Source of the DNA: an uncultured Alistipes sp.
GTDB lineage: Bacteria > Bacteroidota > Bacteroidia > Bacteroidales > Rikenellaceae
Length of the DNA stretch: 64,000 nt
Direction: 5' to 3'
Assembly (NCBI GenBank): GCA_944321175.1
Contig: CALUKI010000004.1
Coordinates: forward strand, 1-64,000
Positions 51,638 to 60,907 of this stretch are shown here, piece after piece; positions within the stretch are counted from its first letter, which is position 1; each line of letters begins with the position of its first letter. The position numbers were made by a program, and so were the translations under genes. The notes under the pieces were generated by a model. It was given only the letters and a program-made list of their open reading frames with translations. It was not told where the DNA came from and did not search any database.

Positions 51638-52645
51638 TTACTCCTTTGCGGCACCGTCGTAGGCCCATTTCACATAGATCGAGCCCCATGTATAACCGCC
51701 GCCGAAAGCTGCCAGAATCAACCGGTCGCCCCTCTTCAACTCTTTCTCGTAGTCGTAGAGACACAAGGGTATCGTTGCCGCGGTGGTATTTCCGTAACGG
51801 TCGATATTGATCATGCACTTGTTGCGCGTCAGACCCATCCGGTTGGCCGTAGCGTCTATGATGCGGAGATTGGCCTGATGCGGAACCAGATAGCGGATGT
51901 CGTCGGAGGTGAGATTGTGACGTTCCATCATTTCGACCGATACATCGGCCATGTTCGATACGGCGGCCTTGAATACGGCCTGACCGTCCTGTGTGATGGT
52001 ATGCCAGTTGTTGCGTACCGTCTCTTCCGATGCGGGATAGCGCGAACCTCCTGCCTTCATGTAGAGGTGCACGGCCCCTGCTCCGTCCGAGCGGAGAATA
52101 TGGTCGATGACACCGTATCCTTCGTCATCGGGTTCAAGCAGTACCGCAGCGGCTCCGTCCCCGAAGATCGGGCAGGTCTTGCGGTCGGTATAATCTACTA
52201 TCGACGACATCTTGTCGGCACCGACGACGATGACTTTCTTGCAGGTTCCTGTCTCGATGAATTTCGATGCGGTGGTCAATGCAAAGAGAAACCCGCTGCA
52301 TGCCGCAGACACGTCGTAGGCAAAAGCCTTCTTGCATCCGGCCTCTGCCGCGATGAGGTTTCCCGTCGAGGGGAAGAACATATCGGGGGTAACCGTAGCG
52401 CAGATGATCAGATCGATATCGTTCGGATCGAGCTTAGTCTTTTCGAGCAGGTTTTTGACGGCCTTGGCCCCCATGTAGGAGGTGCCGAGTGCTTCGCCTT
52501 TCAGGATGTGGCGGGTCTTGATGCCGATACGCGTCATGATCCACTCGTCGGAGGTATCCACCATGCGACTCAGTTCGTCGTTGGTAAGGATGTAATCCGG
52601 CAGGTATGCCCCGACACCCTTGATTGCGGCTCTGATTTTTCCCAT
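51638..52645 (-). CDS. fabH: 3-Oxoacyl-ACP synthase III
   Basis: FabH starts fatty-acid synthesis by condensing acyl-CoA with malonyl-ACP. The 335-residue protein has the catalytic triad Cys (DVSAACSGFLFAL), His (LVPHQANLRIID) and Asn (RYGNTTAATIP). The opening GVGAYLPDYILTNDELS is typical. It follows plsX by 23 bp in the conserved yceD-rpmF-plsX-fabH order. Confidence 0.95.
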   Translation of the reverse strand: MGKIRAAIKGVGAYLPDYILTNDELSRMVDTSDEWIMTRIGIKTRHILKGEALGTSYMGAKAVKNLLEKTKLDPNDIDLIICATVTPDMFFPSTGNLIAAEAGCKKAFAYDVSAACSGFLFALTTASKFIETGTCKKVIVVGADKMSSIVDYTDRKTCPIFGDGAAAVLLEPDDEGYGVIDHILRSDGAGAVHLYMKAGGSRYPASEETVRNNWHTITQDGQAVFKAAVSNMADVSVEMMERHNLTSDDIRYLVPHQANLRIIDATANRMGLTRNKCMINIDRYGNTTAATIPLCLYDYEKELKRGDRLILAAFGGGYTWGSIYVKWAYDGAAKE

Positions 52646-52668
52646 CTATTGAATAAATTCGTGTAAAG

Positions 52669-53619
52669 TTAATCTTTGAATGCGAGTCGGAGTTTCTCCG
52701 TGAGGTTCGCTTTTGCGGTATGTTCCGTCGAGAGGATCATGCTCCTGATGGCCTGCGGGGTCGAGCAGCCGTGTCCGATGATTACGGGGGCGCCGACTCC
52801 CAATACCGGAGTGCCGCCGATGTGCTCGTAGTTCATCGCTTCCCAGAACTTGTGCTGTGCGCCGCCCAAAGCCTTGTTGATGCGGTAGAGGCCTTCGGCC
52901 ATTTTCAACACGACATTGCCGGTAAAACCGTCGCATACGATCACGTCGGCGACCTTTCCTGAGAAGATGTGCGAACCTTCGATGTTTCCCACAAAGTTGA
53001 AGCGTCCCGACGCTTTCATCATCTCGTGGGCCGCTTTCGTCTGGGCATTTCCCTTGGTCTCCTCTTCGCCGATGTTGAGTATTGCCACGCGGGGGTTCTC
53101 GATGCCCAGTACGCTCTCGGCGTAGATCGAACCGATCAGGCCGTATTGGCACAGAACTTCGGGTTTGCAATCGACATTGAGCCCCACATCCAGCAGCAGC
53201 GCGAAACGTCCGGAGACTGTCGGCACAAGGGAGGAGATGGTCGGACGGATGATTCCGTCGATCGGCTTGATGGCATACATCGAGCCGACCATCATCGCAC
53301 CGGTGCTGCCGGCCGAGGCAAAGCCCTGGATAAGCCCTTTGGCGAGGTATGCGAATCCGACGGTAATGCTCGCATCGCTCTTCTGCTGGAACGCTTTGGC
53401 GGGGTGATCGCCCATTTCGATCACTTCGGTCGTAGCGACGATGTCGAAACGGTCGGCGGGGCAGTTTTCGGCAGCGAGGATCGTTTCGATTTTCGTTTTA
53501 TCGCCGAAAAGGACGATTTTGCTTTCGGGACCGATCTCGGTTGAAGCCATGATTGCTCCTTTGACAGCTGCCTCCGGAGCGAAATCGCCGCCCATTGCGT
53601 CTAACCCAATCTTCAACAT
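52669..53619 (-). CDS. plsX: Phosphate acyltransferase PlsX
   Basis: PlsX makes acyl-phosphate from acyl-ACP for phospholipid synthesis. The 316-residue protein opens with IGLDAMGGDFAPEAAVKGA, the family signature, and contains GFASAGSTGAMMVGS, LLLDVGLNVDCKPE and VCDGFTGNVVLKMAEG. Its length is normal. It follows rpmF by 86 bp and precedes fabH. Confidence 0.95.
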   Translation of the reverse strand: MLKIGLDAMGGDFAPEAAVKGAIMASTEIGPESKIVLFGDKTKIETILAAENCPADRFDIVATTEVIEMGDHPAKAFQQKSDASITVGFAYLAKGLIQGFASAGSTGAMMVGSMYAIKPIDGIIRPTISSLVPTVSGRFALLLDVGLNVDCKPEVLCQYGLIGSIYAESVLGIENPRVAILNIGEEETKGNAQTKAAHEMMKASGRFNFVGNIEGSHIFSGKVADVIVCDGFTGNVVLKMAEGLYRINKALGGAQHKFWEAMNYEHIGGTPVLGVGAPVIIGHGCSTPQAIRSMILSTEHTAKANLTEKLRLAFKD

Positions 53620-53705
53620 AACAACGTTTTTTTGATTATTGATGCGGTTGCATACAGAACGTGTGCGGCGCTGCAGTACGCGCTACGCGCCCGGTGGATC
53701 CGATG

Positions 53706-53891
53706 TTATTCGGCAGCCTTCTTCTCGATGGCCAACTTGCCGCGATAGAACCCGCATTCGGGGCATACGCGGTGGTAGAGTACCGATGCTCCGCAGTTCG
53801 AACAGGTTACGATGGTCGGCACGACGGCCTTGTAATGGGTTCTTCTTTTATCGCGTCGGGTGGACGAGACTTTGTGTTTAGGATGTGCCAT
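53706..53891 (-). CDS. rpmF: 50S ribosomal protein L32
   Basis: A 61-residue ribosomal protein starting MAHPKHKVSSTRRDKRRTHY. Four cysteines (CSNCGA and CPECGFYRG) form a zinc site, so this is the zinc-binding form. It sits between yceD and plsX, the usual bacterial arrangement. Confidence 0.96.
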   Translation of the reverse strand: MAHPKHKVSSTRRDKRRTHYKAVVPTIVTCSNCGASVLYHRVCPECGFYRGKLAIEKKAAE

Positions 53892-53933
53892 TGTTACAAA
53901 TTATTTAAGTTCAACATCTATATTTGCTGTATT

Positions 53934-54524
53934 TCAATCTTTTCCGGCATCTTCCTCCGATTCGTCGCCGAGCTGTTCGCGCAATGACGAAAGCCGGGCC
54001 AGCGATTCGTTGTCGAGAGGCTGCATGGCCGGGGCATGCAATTCGGCTCTCTGTTCGATGGCGTCGAACTCCTCTTCGGAGACGATGCGGAAGCGCTGCA
54101 GCATGTCGGGATCGCAGCCTCCCTCCGGATGTACGCGCTGATAAGGCAGCGCCAGCACGATACTTTCATAAATGTATTGCGCCAGCGATACCTCCGTTTC
54201 GCAGGGGGCAAGCCACAGCACCTCTCCGTCGTAATCGTGTGCTTCGTCCGAAAAGCGGACCAGCAATCTCCCGTCGAATTCGATCGGCTGCCGGTACAAC
54301 TCCAGACAGCGGTCGCAGGCAACGGTAACCGTACCTCGAATGGCAACCTGCAACGATAGTTGGTTGTCGGTCCGTTCGGCCGTAACGGAAACGTTCAGGT
54401 CGCCGTCTTTGATCTCGGTCGATTCGAAAGTCTCGAATAAAGAACCATCTACTTTGTAGTCAAAGTGATAAGTCCCGTTTTTCAATCCTTTCCAACGGAT
54501 CGCGTATTGTGCCGTTGCGTCCAT
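53934..54524 (-). CDS. YceD/DUF177 family protein
   Basis: A 196-residue protein encoded directly before rpmF, as in most bacteria. DUF177 proteins are linked to 23S rRNA or ribosomal metabolism. The core VTVACDRCLELYRQPIEF carries a CxxC pair, and a second segment reads VSLAQYIYESIVLALPYQRV, with HPEGGCDP after it. The open frame runs far upstream, but the ATG at 54524 is only about 14 nt from the predicted transcript start. It is the first gene of the operon. Confidence 0.9.
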   Translation of the reverse strand: MDATAQYAIRWKGLKNGTYHFDYKVDGSLFETFESTEIKDGDLNVSVTAERTDNQLSLQVAIRGTVTVACDRCLELYRQPIEFDGRLLVRFSDEAHDYDGEVLWLAPCETEVSLAQYIYESIVLALPYQRVHPEGGCDPDMLQRFRIVSEEEFDAIEQRAELHAPAMQPLDNESLARLSSLREQLGDESEEDAGKD

Positions 54525-54544
54525 CGATGTAACTGTTAATCGCG

Positions 54545-54574
54545 CAAAGTTACAATATTTCCGACAATTCGCAA
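54545..54574 (-). promoter_or_regulatory. Promoter of the yceD-rpmF-plsX-fabH operon
   Basis: TAACTTTG (54545-54552) and TTG (54572-54574) on the minus strand are 19 bp apart. Confidence 0.85.
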
Positions 54575-54657
54575 AGATTTTCGTCTTTTTGTATTTCAGA
54601 TCGACGGGGAAGATCGGGTGCAGGGGTGTCGGAGGTGCGATCTGCCGGAATATTTTG

Positions 54658-54665
54658 TATTTTTG
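54658..54665 (+). promoter_or_regulatory. -7 element of the 54677 gene
   Basis: A perfect TATTTTTG lies 11 bp before the ATG, so the leader would be only a few bases. No clear TTG precedes it. Confidence 0.6.
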
Positions 54666-54676
54666 CACAAAACAGC

Positions 54677-55120
54677 ATGAAGATGAGTGAAAACAAAGGC
54701 TTTGCCGTCGAGGTGACGAGCCGTTATGATGCGTGGTGGCGGTACAATGTGGCGATTGTATGCGGATGTTTCGATGCGGCCGGCAATCGGGTGGAGTTCG
54801 TGTCGGCGGAGGACCGGATTGCCGCTGTGGGCGATGGGTTGTCCGCACCGCCGGAAGGGTGGCGCGGTGCCGACCGTCGGCAGGTAACGCTGCGCAGCGG
54901 CGTGTGCGACCATATCGTCATGTATGTATATGTAATTCCCCACACGCTGCCTGCGACCCGTGAGGTCGATGAGGCGCGGCCGTTTGACCTGCGATTGAAA
55001 ATTGCCTATGGCGGCAAGGTCGTGCGCGACACGCATTACCGGATCAACGCATGGTCGGGGACTTCGCTGGAGATCAAACTCCGCAACGACGGAACGCCCC
55101 TTACGGAGGGGGCAGGATGA
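54677..55120 (+). CDS. Protein of unknown function
   Basis: I do not recognise this 147-residue protein. It begins MKMSENKGFAVEVTSRYDAW and looks like a compact beta protein (WRYNVAIVCGCFDAAGNRVE, VMYVYVIPHTLP, FDLRLKIAYGGKVVRDTHY). It has no signal peptide or membrane segment. It is divergent from yceD and ends before a strong terminator. Two ATG codons (54677, 54683) are possible; the first is closest to the predicted start of transcription. Confidence 0.7.
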   Translation: MKMSENKGFAVEVTSRYDAWWRYNVAIVCGCFDAAGNRVEFVSAEDRIAAVGDGLSAPPEGWRGADRRQVTLRSGVCDHIVMYVYVIPHTLPATREVDEARPFDLRLKIAYGGKVVRDTHYRINAWSGTSLEIKLRNDGTPLTEGAG

Positions 55121-55143
55121 TCCGCCGCGCAATGCGATGGAAA

Positions 55144-55174
55144 GAAAAAGCCTCCCGGCAAGGGAGGCTTTTTC
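55144..55174 (+). terminator. Terminator after the 54677 gene
   Basis: A perfect 12-bp stem (AAAAAGCCTCCC, loop GGCAA) ends in five T on the plus strand. Confidence 0.9.
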
Positions 55175-55335
55175 CTGTTTCGACCGGTGCAGGAGCCATG
55201 TCATGCCGCAATTGCCGAATCCCGTGCGCCTCGAATTCCGGGCCGCTCCCTCCTGCCGCATATGCCCGGCGCGGAAAAGGGGTGTCATTGCCGGCAGGGA
55301 GCCCGTATCCATTTGCGGACTGAGCTGTCAGCGAA

Positions 55336-55608
55336 CTATCTGACCCTTTCCGACAGCTCTTTCGAGGGGCGGAAAGCCGCTATGCGCCGGGCCGGCACGA
55401 CGATCGTCTTGTTGCGGGTGATGTCGCGCGCCGTCTTTTGAGCCTGCTCCTTGATGATGAAGCTTCCGAATCCCCGCAGATAGACATTCTCTCCAGCGAT
55501 CATTGCACGTCGGATCTCCGCTATTGTACGTTCTACGACAGCCGCAGCGGTGACGGCCCTGACGCCAGTTTTCCGGACGATCTCCTTTACGATTTCAGCT
55601 TTTGTCAT
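55336..55608 (-). CDS. HU/IHF-family DNA-binding protein
   Basis: A 90-residue nucleoid protein. The N-terminal helices read MTKAEIVKEIVRKTGVRAVT and the core has VYLRGFGSFIIKEQ. The DNA-binding arm is ARDITRNKTIVVPARRIAAF, with the expected arginines and proline. It bends DNA. The ATG at 55608 gives the classic family start; one at 55632 falls at the predicted transcript start. Confidence 0.94.
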   Translation of the reverse strand: MTKAEIVKEIVRKTGVRAVTAAAVVERTIAEIRRAMIAGENVYLRGFGSFIIKEQAQKTARDITRNKTIVVPARRIAAFRPSKELSERVR

Positions 55609-55636
55609 GGCAATGAAGTTTTGCACCGACATGCAG

Positions 55637-55644
55637 CAAAGGTA
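55637..55644 (-). promoter_or_regulatory. -7 element of the HU gene
   Basis: TACCTTTG on the minus strand lies 28 bp upstream of the ATG. No TTG is at the usual distance. Confidence 0.6.
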
Positions 55645-55832
55645 ATGCCTTTCTGAATGGAGGGCCTCCGGCAAAGAGAGAAACGGTACTTTTCGGCCTT
55701 TGCGGCGGATCGGATGCGGCGGATCGGATGCGCAGTTTCGCGCTGCCCTGTTTGCGGGGTGTCTGTTCCGGGTCATGGCGACTGAACGGGGCGCGGCATG
55801 GCGGCAGAAGAATCCGGAATGTCGTTCTGAAA

Positions 55833-55866
55833 GATGAGGACGGCTCAGCAATGAGCCGTCCTCATC
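55833..55866 (-). terminator. purB terminator hairpin
   Basis: A perfect 14-bp stem (GATGAGGACGGCTC, loop of 6) lies 30 bp after purB; three T follow on the minus strand. Confidence 0.75.
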
Positions 55867-55896
55867 GGATCCAGGTTTTTGCGGAATCGCTCCGGA

Positions 55897-57246
55897 TCAG
55901 AAATCAATACCGGTATAGCTTGCCGGTGTAATGGTCCGCAGTTCCGCTTTTACCGGCTCTGCGACGTCGAGCGTATCGATGAACGACGCGATTGCCTGTG
56001 CGGTAATATGCGTATTTGTCCGTGTAAGGGCCTTGAGGGCCTCGTATGGGGACGGATAGCCGGCACGGCGCAAGACGGTCTGTATTCCTTCGGCGACGAC
56101 CGCCCAGTTGTTTTCCAGATCGCGTTGCAGGGCCTCCTCGTTGAGAATGATCTTGTTCAGCCCCTTCATCAGCGATGCGACGGCCAGCACCGTGTGGGCG
56201 ACCGGCACCCCCACGTTGCGCAGAACGGTCGAATCCGTCAGATCGCGCTGCATGCGCGAGAGGGGCAGTTTGAGCGCCAGATGTCCGTACAATGCGTTGG
56301 CGATGCCCAGATTGCCTTCGGCATTTTCGAAATCGATGGGATTGACCTTGTGGGGCATGGCGCTCGATCCGACCTCTCCGGCCTTGATGCGCTGCTTGAA
56401 GTATTCCATCGAGATATAGGTCCACATGTCGCGGCAGAGATCCATGAGAATCGTATCGATGCGTTTTAGGGCATCGAAGATTGCCGCGAGATTGTCGTAG
56501 TGTTCGATCTGTGTGGTATATTGCGAACGGCAGAGCCCCAGTGTGCCGTTTACGAAACGGTTGGCGAAACCGATCCAGTCGATGGCGGGATAGGCGACGT
56601 GATGGGCATTGAAATTACCCGTTGCACCGCCGAACTTTGCGGGGATCTCGATTGCCTGCAGCTGGGCGGTCTGACGGTCGAGCCGTTCGACGAAGACCAT
56701 CAGCTCCTTTCCCAGACGTGTGGGCGATGCCGGTTGTCCGTGCGTATGGGCCAGCATCGGTACGGCATGCCATTCGTCGGCCAGTGCGGCGAGTTTTTCA
56801 CGCAGTTCCTTGAGTGCGGGGAGGCAAACCTCCGCGAGTGCCTCCTTGATCGAGAGCGGAATGGCCGTATTGTTGATGTCCTGTGACGTGAGTCCGAAAT
56901 GCACGAACTCCTTGAAGGCGCCCAATCCCAAGGCCTCCATCTTCTCCTTGAGCAGGTATTCGACGGCTTTTACGTCGTGGTTCGTGGTTCGTTCGATCAG
57001 CTTGACCCGTTCGGCGTCGGCCAGAGCAAAACGGCGGTAAAGGTCGCGCAGGGCGTCGAAATGCGAGGGGTCGATCGCCTGCAACTCCGGCAGGGGCAGT
57101 TGGCACAAGGCAATGAAGTACTCCACTTCCACCCGCACGCGGTAGCGGATCAGGGCATATTCCGAGAAATAGCCGGCAAGGGGCTCTGTGACTTTTCGAT
57201 AGCGGCCGTCGATGGGCGAGATGGCGGTCAGATTGCTCAATTCCAT
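55897..57246 (-). CDS. purB: Adenylosuccinate lyase
   Basis: PurB acts twice in purine synthesis, on SAICAR and on adenylosuccinate. The 449-residue protein has TAISPIDGRYRKVTEPL, TNHDVKAVEYLLKEK with FGLTSQDINNTAIPL, the histidine motif MLAHTHGQPASPTRLGKEL, and the fumarase-superfamily signature GSSAMPHKVNPIDFENAEG. The length fits the E. coli-like PurB. The ATG at 57246 gives MELSNLTAIS. A -7 box TATTTTTG is at 57271-57278 on the minus strand. Confidence 0.95.
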   Translation of the reverse strand: MELSNLTAISPIDGRYRKVTEPLAGYFSEYALIRYRVRVEVEYFIALCQLPLPELQAIDPSHFDALRDLYRRFALADAERVKLIERTTNHDVKAVEYLLKEKMEALGLGAFKEFVHFGLTSQDINNTAIPLSIKEALAEVCLPALKELREKLAALADEWHAVPMLAHTHGQPASPTRLGKELMVFVERLDRQTAQLQAIEIPAKFGGATGNFNAHHVAYPAIDWIGFANRFVNGTLGLCRSQYTTQIEHYDNLAAIFDALKRIDTILMDLCRDMWTYISMEYFKQRIKAGEVGSSAMPHKVNPIDFENAEGNLGIANALYGHLALKLPLSRMQRDLTDSTVLRNVGVPVAHTVLAVASLMKGLNKIILNEEALQRDLENNWAVVAEGIQTVLRRAGYPSPYEALKALTRTNTHITAQAIASFIDTLDVAEPVKAELRTITPASYTGIDF

Positions 57247-57270
57247 AATCTGGTTCGGATTTAGATGGCG

Positions 57271-57278
57271 CAAAAATA
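57271..57278 (-). promoter_or_regulatory. -7 element of purB
   Basis: TATTTTTG on the minus strand, 24 bp upstream of the ATG; a -33 TTG is not clear. No purine riboswitch was seen. Confidence 0.55.
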
Positions 57279-57467
57279 GCGAAAAAAGCGGGGATTCGGA
57301 AATCTTGCGGCAGGTTTTGCAACCGGTGAATATTCCATGCCGGATTGTTTGGCCGGCGCTTCTTCGGACAGCCCGTTTCCGGCGGTCAACGCCCGCTTTC
57401 GGATGCTCTTCGATGAGGGCCTGCCCCGCACGGACTCGGATCGGCGCCGGTTGCGCCTTTTAGCCGG

Positions 57468-58148
57468 TCATGTTTCGCCGGTTGGATGTCGGGGAGCGGA
57501 TCGGGCGGAATCCTCCGTGCCGTTCAGCAGTGCGAGAAGGGCGAAGAGGTATTGGGCCGCGTAATAGGTTCCCATGACCAGCGGGTCGGCATCCGGAAGC
57601 GGTTCGACAAACCTGTTCCAGCCGATCATCGAATCGGAGAGGACAAAGAGCAGGGCCGCACAACGGAATCCTGCGGCGAAACGACCGCGATAAAGAAAGG
57701 TGCTTGCAAGCATCGCGGCGATCACGACGGCATAGAGGGCAACGCCGAAGCGCTCGGCCGGCATCCCGACGCGGGGCAGCAGCCGCAACAGCCCGAAAAG
57801 GAGAAGTCCGCCGCTGATGACCGTTGCTCCGAGTATCCGCCGGCCGGAGTATTGTGCCGCCGGCAGGAAGTAACGGATATAGGCGACATGTGCTGCGGCG
57901 AAGAAGGCAATCTGGAGCAGAAAGAGGTGCTGGGCTCCGGCCGCATCGCCGGCTGCGGAGAGCAGCAAAGCCCAGGCTGTGGGCCGGCACGGTTTCTGTC
58001 CTGCGGCGAACAGGACGGCGGCGAGCCATGCCGCCGGATATGCGACCTTGCATGGCAGTGTCGCGCCCTTGAGAAAAAAGAGCGCGACACCCGACAGATA
58101 GACCAGCGTGAAGATGCCGATGCGTGCCGGCCGCTTACAGTGCCACAT
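57468..58148 (-). CDS. YhhN/TMEM86-family membrane protein
   Basis: A 226-residue inner-membrane protein with about eight hydrophobic segments. The family core is present: LLSAAGDAA, then FVLSDSMIGWNRFVEPLP and YYAAQYLFALLALL. Eukaryotic TMEM86 proteins are lysoplasmalogenases; activity in bacterial homologues is not general knowledge for this group. It overlaps the end of the upstream exonuclease-family gene by 14 bp, so the two are cotranscribed and may be translationally coupled. Confidence 0.85.
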   Translation of the reverse strand: MWHCKRPARIGIFTLVYLSGVALFFLKGATLPCKVAYPAAWLAAVLFAAGQKPCRPTAWALLLSAAGDAAGAQHLFLLQIAFFAAAHVAYIRYFLPAAQYSGRRILGATVISGGLLLFGLLRLLPRVGMPAERFGVALYAVVIAAMLASTFLYRGRFAAGFRCAALLFVLSDSMIGWNRFVEPLPDADPLVMGTYYAAQYLFALLALLNGTEDSARSAPRHPTGET

Positions 58149-59421
58149 CGATCAGATAGGGGTAGTGGTCGGTAAGTTTGATGGTGAAACGGGCCGTAAC
58201 GCAGTCGAAAGCCTTGACGACAACGCCTTCCTGGGCATTGTGGATGAAGCAGTGGTCGATGGCTCCCTGCTCCCGATCGAGGCTGCGCCGGCTCGTCCGG
58301 CGGGAATAGCCCTCTTTCGGAGAGCATACATGGTGCCCGTTTCCGGTGTGCGTGCGGTCGGTCGCTATCTTATAGCAGGGAACATACCCGCCATCGAGGA
58401 ACTGTCGGATGGGCAGGTCGTCTTCATAGGCGTTCATGTCTCCCGTCACGAAGATCGTGCAGCCGTATTTCGCCTTCAGGATTTCGGCTTCGGCCATCAT
58501 CAGATGAACCTGTGCCGCGCGGGCATGGGTGCTGCCGGGCTGCGCCGCATCGATTTTCCACCACAGGTGCGTGTTGAGCACGGCGAAGAGCCTGCCGGTC
58601 GCCTTGTGGCGGAATACCGCCGAGGTGAACGACTTGCTGCCCTTGTTGCTCCATTGTGACGGGGTGTAGAGCACATAATTCACGGCAACGGGTTCTACGG
58701 TTTCCGGATTATAGAAGACCGGCGTATTGTTCCAGGGGTCGTCGCCTTCGTAGGCGATCCTGTATCCGTATTTCCGGATGAGCGGGTAGAAGCGTTCATG
58801 CATGTGAAAGCTGTACTCCTGAAGGTTGAGCACGTCGGGCATGAAGGCCCGCACCAGTTGCGCGAATTGCGGCGCCCGCACGTCGTCACGCGGGTCTTCG
58901 CCGATGGCCTGCCATGCTTCGGGTATATCTTCGCGGCTGTAATCCCAGATGTTGTCGGCCAGGATCCGAAGGTTCGATCCGGCGGTACGGAAGAAGAGCT
59001 GCTCGCCTTCGACCGTTCCTGCAATATTGCAGGTGCGCGGAATGTCGCCTTTGGCAAGCATCTCCGTTACCCGGTTCGCTGCTGCTGCCAGCGCCCAGCT
59101 CCCGCCGCCGTCGATGGTCAGGTCGCCCCGGCGGAGTTGAATGCCGTATCCGAAGGGCTCCTTTTCGGGTGCGGGGAGGATTCGAAGCGCCTTTCCTCGC
59201 CGGAATGCGCTGTCGGGAAGGATGGCCAGTTCCGGCAGTCCGCCGGCGACGAGCTGCTGCTGCAGGGTGCGGGCGATGTCGAGCCCCTCTTCGTCTTCGG
59301 TGGCGGAGGAGTAGACGATCGTGAACTTTTCGACGGGCGTTCCGGCTATCCGTCGTTGTGCGTCGGCCGTCAGCGGAGAGATCGAAAGCAGGAGGGCCGA
59401 CAGGATCAGTAGTTTTTTCAT
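58135..59421 (-). CDS. Exported endonuclease/exonuclease/phosphatase-family protein
   Basis: A 428-residue secreted protein with a signal peptide (MKKLLILSALLLSISPLTADA). Residues 30-125 form an N-terminal domain like those before some glycoside hydrolases (FTIVYSSATEDEEGLDIART). The EEP domain follows from about 145: LRILADNIWDYSRED, PDVLNLQEYSF (catalytic Glu), LNTHLWW, FVTGDMNAYED and KLTDHYPYLIDV (final Asp-His). All core metal and catalytic residues are present. The substrate may be a nucleic acid, phosphoinositide or sphingolipid. Confidence 0.85.
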   Translation of the reverse strand: MKKLLILSALLLSISPLTADAQRRIAGTPVEKFTIVYSSATEDEEGLDIARTLQQQLVAGGLPELAILPDSAFRRGKALRILPAPEKEPFGYGIQLRRGDLTIDGGGSWALAAAANRVTEMLAKGDIPRTCNIAGTVEGEQLFFRTAGSNLRILADNIWDYSREDIPEAWQAIGEDPRDDVRAPQFAQLVRAFMPDVLNLQEYSFHMHERFYPLIRKYGYRIAYEGDDPWNNTPVFYNPETVEPVAVNYVLYTPSQWSNKGSKSFTSAVFRHKATGRLFAVLNTHLWWKIDAAQPGSTHARAAQVHLMMAEAEILKAKYGCTIFVTGDMNAYEDDLPIRQFLDGGYVPCYKIATDRTHTGNGHHVCSPKEGYSRRTSRRSLDREQGAIDHCFIHNAQEGVVVKAFDCVTARFTIKLTDHYPYLIDVAL

Positions 59422-59531
59422 TGCTTTTTAAGCGTTGGTTGGACAATTTTCCGATTGCGGGCCCGTTCTTGAGAAAGACCGGTGCGCCGTACCGGAGGCT
59501 GCAAGTGCGGAACCGCACGGTTCCGTGTTTA

Positions 59532-59562
59532 CAAAGATACGAAAAGTCGCTTGCAATGGCAA
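59532..59562 (-). promoter_or_regulatory. Promoter of the EEP-YhhN operon
   Basis: TATCTTTG (59532-59539) and TTG (59560-59562) on the minus strand are 20 bp apart; the leader is about 100 nt. Confidence 0.8.
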
Positions 59563-59653
59563 ACGAAAAGAGGTCTTTCGAATTTTGCCGTGCGGCACCG
59601 CACGGTCCGGGGGTGAAGCCGGAGATGCGAAAAACAGGGAAATCCGTTGCGGA

Positions 59654-59685
59654 TTGCGTTTTTCCGTTCGATTTTTGTACCTTTG
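59654..59685 (+). promoter_or_regulatory. Promoter of the DUF4834-mlaE-mlaF operon
   Basis: TTG (59654-59656) and TACCTTTG (59678-59685) are 21 bp apart, 25 bp before the ATG. Confidence 0.8.
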
Positions 59686-59710
59686 TCGTGATAATGGTCG
59701 ATTAATTGTT

Positions 59711-60109
59711 ATGGGAGTCTTCTCTCGGATCGTGTATGGCTTCACGGAGTTTGTTCGCCGCAATCCCGTGCTGTGCCTGCTGTTGCTGATTCTGGCTGTC
59801 GGCGCACCGTCGGTGTTCGTCGGCATCGCTAATTTCATCTTGTATTTTATGTTGACGATTCTCTTACTGATCGCTGCGGCGGTTCTTGTGTTCCGTTACC
59901 GTATCAGCCGTCTGCGCCGCGAAATGGAAGAACAGGGCGGGTTTGCACAGACCGGTGCGCGACGCCGTACCTATACCTGGCGATCGGCGCACCGCCGCGA
60001 AGGCGATGTGAAGGTTTACAAAACCTCGGAGACACCCGAAAAGCGGGTCAATGATTCGGTCGGGGAATATGTCGAATTCGAGGAGATCAACACGGACAAA
60101 AAGGGATAA
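59711..60109 (+). CDS. DUF4834-like small membrane protein
   Basis: A 132-residue protein with two hydrophobic segments (about 18-35 and 38-62: PVLCLLLLILAVGAPSVFVG, FILYFMLTILLLIAAAVLVF) and a basic, then acidic, cytoplasmic tail (RRTYTWRSAHRREGDVKVYK, VEFEEINTDKKG). This matches the DUF4834 family of Bacteroidetes, of unknown function. It leads an operon with a lipid-transport ABC pair. Confidence 0.75.
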   Translation: MGVFSRIVYGFTEFVRRNPVLCLLLLILAVGAPSVFVGIANFILYFMLTILLLIAAAVLVFRYRISRLRREMEEQGGFAQTGARRRTYTWRSAHRREGDVKVYKTSETPEKRVNDSVGEYVEFEEINTDKKG

Positions 60110-60157
60110 TGAGTTCTGCGGAGCCGGTTGCCGGACTCCGCATCGGGGCAGGTGCAT

Positions 60158-60907
60158 ATGATGGTAACGAAACTTTTCGCCCAGATCGGGCAGTATTTCA
60201 TTCTGATGGGAAAGGTCTTCTCGCGTCCGGAGAAGTTCTCGATCTACCGTCGGCGGATCATCTATGAAATGGAGGCCCTCGGCCTGAACTCGATCGGTTT
60301 GACGGCCATCATTTCGGTCTTCATCGGTGCGGTCATCACGCTGCAGATGTCGATCAACCTCGAATCGCCCTTCATCCCGAAATACATCATCGGCTATGCC
60401 ACGCGCGAAACGATGATCCTGGAGTTCTCCTCGACGGTCGTAGCGCTCATTCTGGCCGGCAAGGTCGGTTCGAACATCGCCTCCGAGATCGGTACGATGC
60501 GTATTACGGAGCAGATTGATGCGTTGGAGATCATGGGTGTCAATTCGGCATCCTATCTGATTCTTCCGAAGATCGTTGCGACGGTCCTGTTTTTCCCGTT
60601 CCTGACGATTCTCAGTATCCTGATCGGCATTTTCGGCGGCTGGCTGATCGCTGTCTTCACGGGCATCATGATCCCCGACGACTACGTTACCGGACTGTTG
60701 TACGACTTCCGGCTCTACTCGATCATCTACACGCTTATCAAGACCTGCTTCTTCGCATTCATCATCACCTCCGTTTCGGCCTATTTCGGATATTACGCCA
60801 AGGGCAATTCGCTGGAGGTGGGCAAGGCATCGACGCAGGCTGTCGTGGCCTCGTCGATCGTCATTATGATCTTCAACCTGATCCTTACGCAAATCCTGCT
60901 GACATGA
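60158..60907 (+). CDS. mlaE: MlaE-family ABC transporter permease
   Basis: A 249-residue inner-membrane permease of the MlaE/YrbE family, which moves phospholipids between membranes. The conserved ALGLNSIGLTAIISVFIGAV, FSSTVVALILAGKVGSNIAS and EIGTMRITEQIDALEIMGV are family hallmarks. It overlaps the ATPase gene by 4 bp (ATGA). The first of two adjacent ATG codons is used. No MlaD-type gene follows within the window. Confidence 0.9.
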   Translation: MMVTKLFAQIGQYFILMGKVFSRPEKFSIYRRRIIYEMEALGLNSIGLTAIISVFIGAVITLQMSINLESPFIPKYIIGYATRETMILEFSSTVVALILAGKVGSNIASEIGTMRITEQIDALEIMGVNSASYLILPKIVATVLFFPFLTILSILIGIFGGWLIAVFTGIMIPDDYVTGLLYDFRLYSIIYTLIKTCFFAFIITSVSAYFGYYAKGNSLEVGKASTQAVVASSIVIMIFNLILTQILLT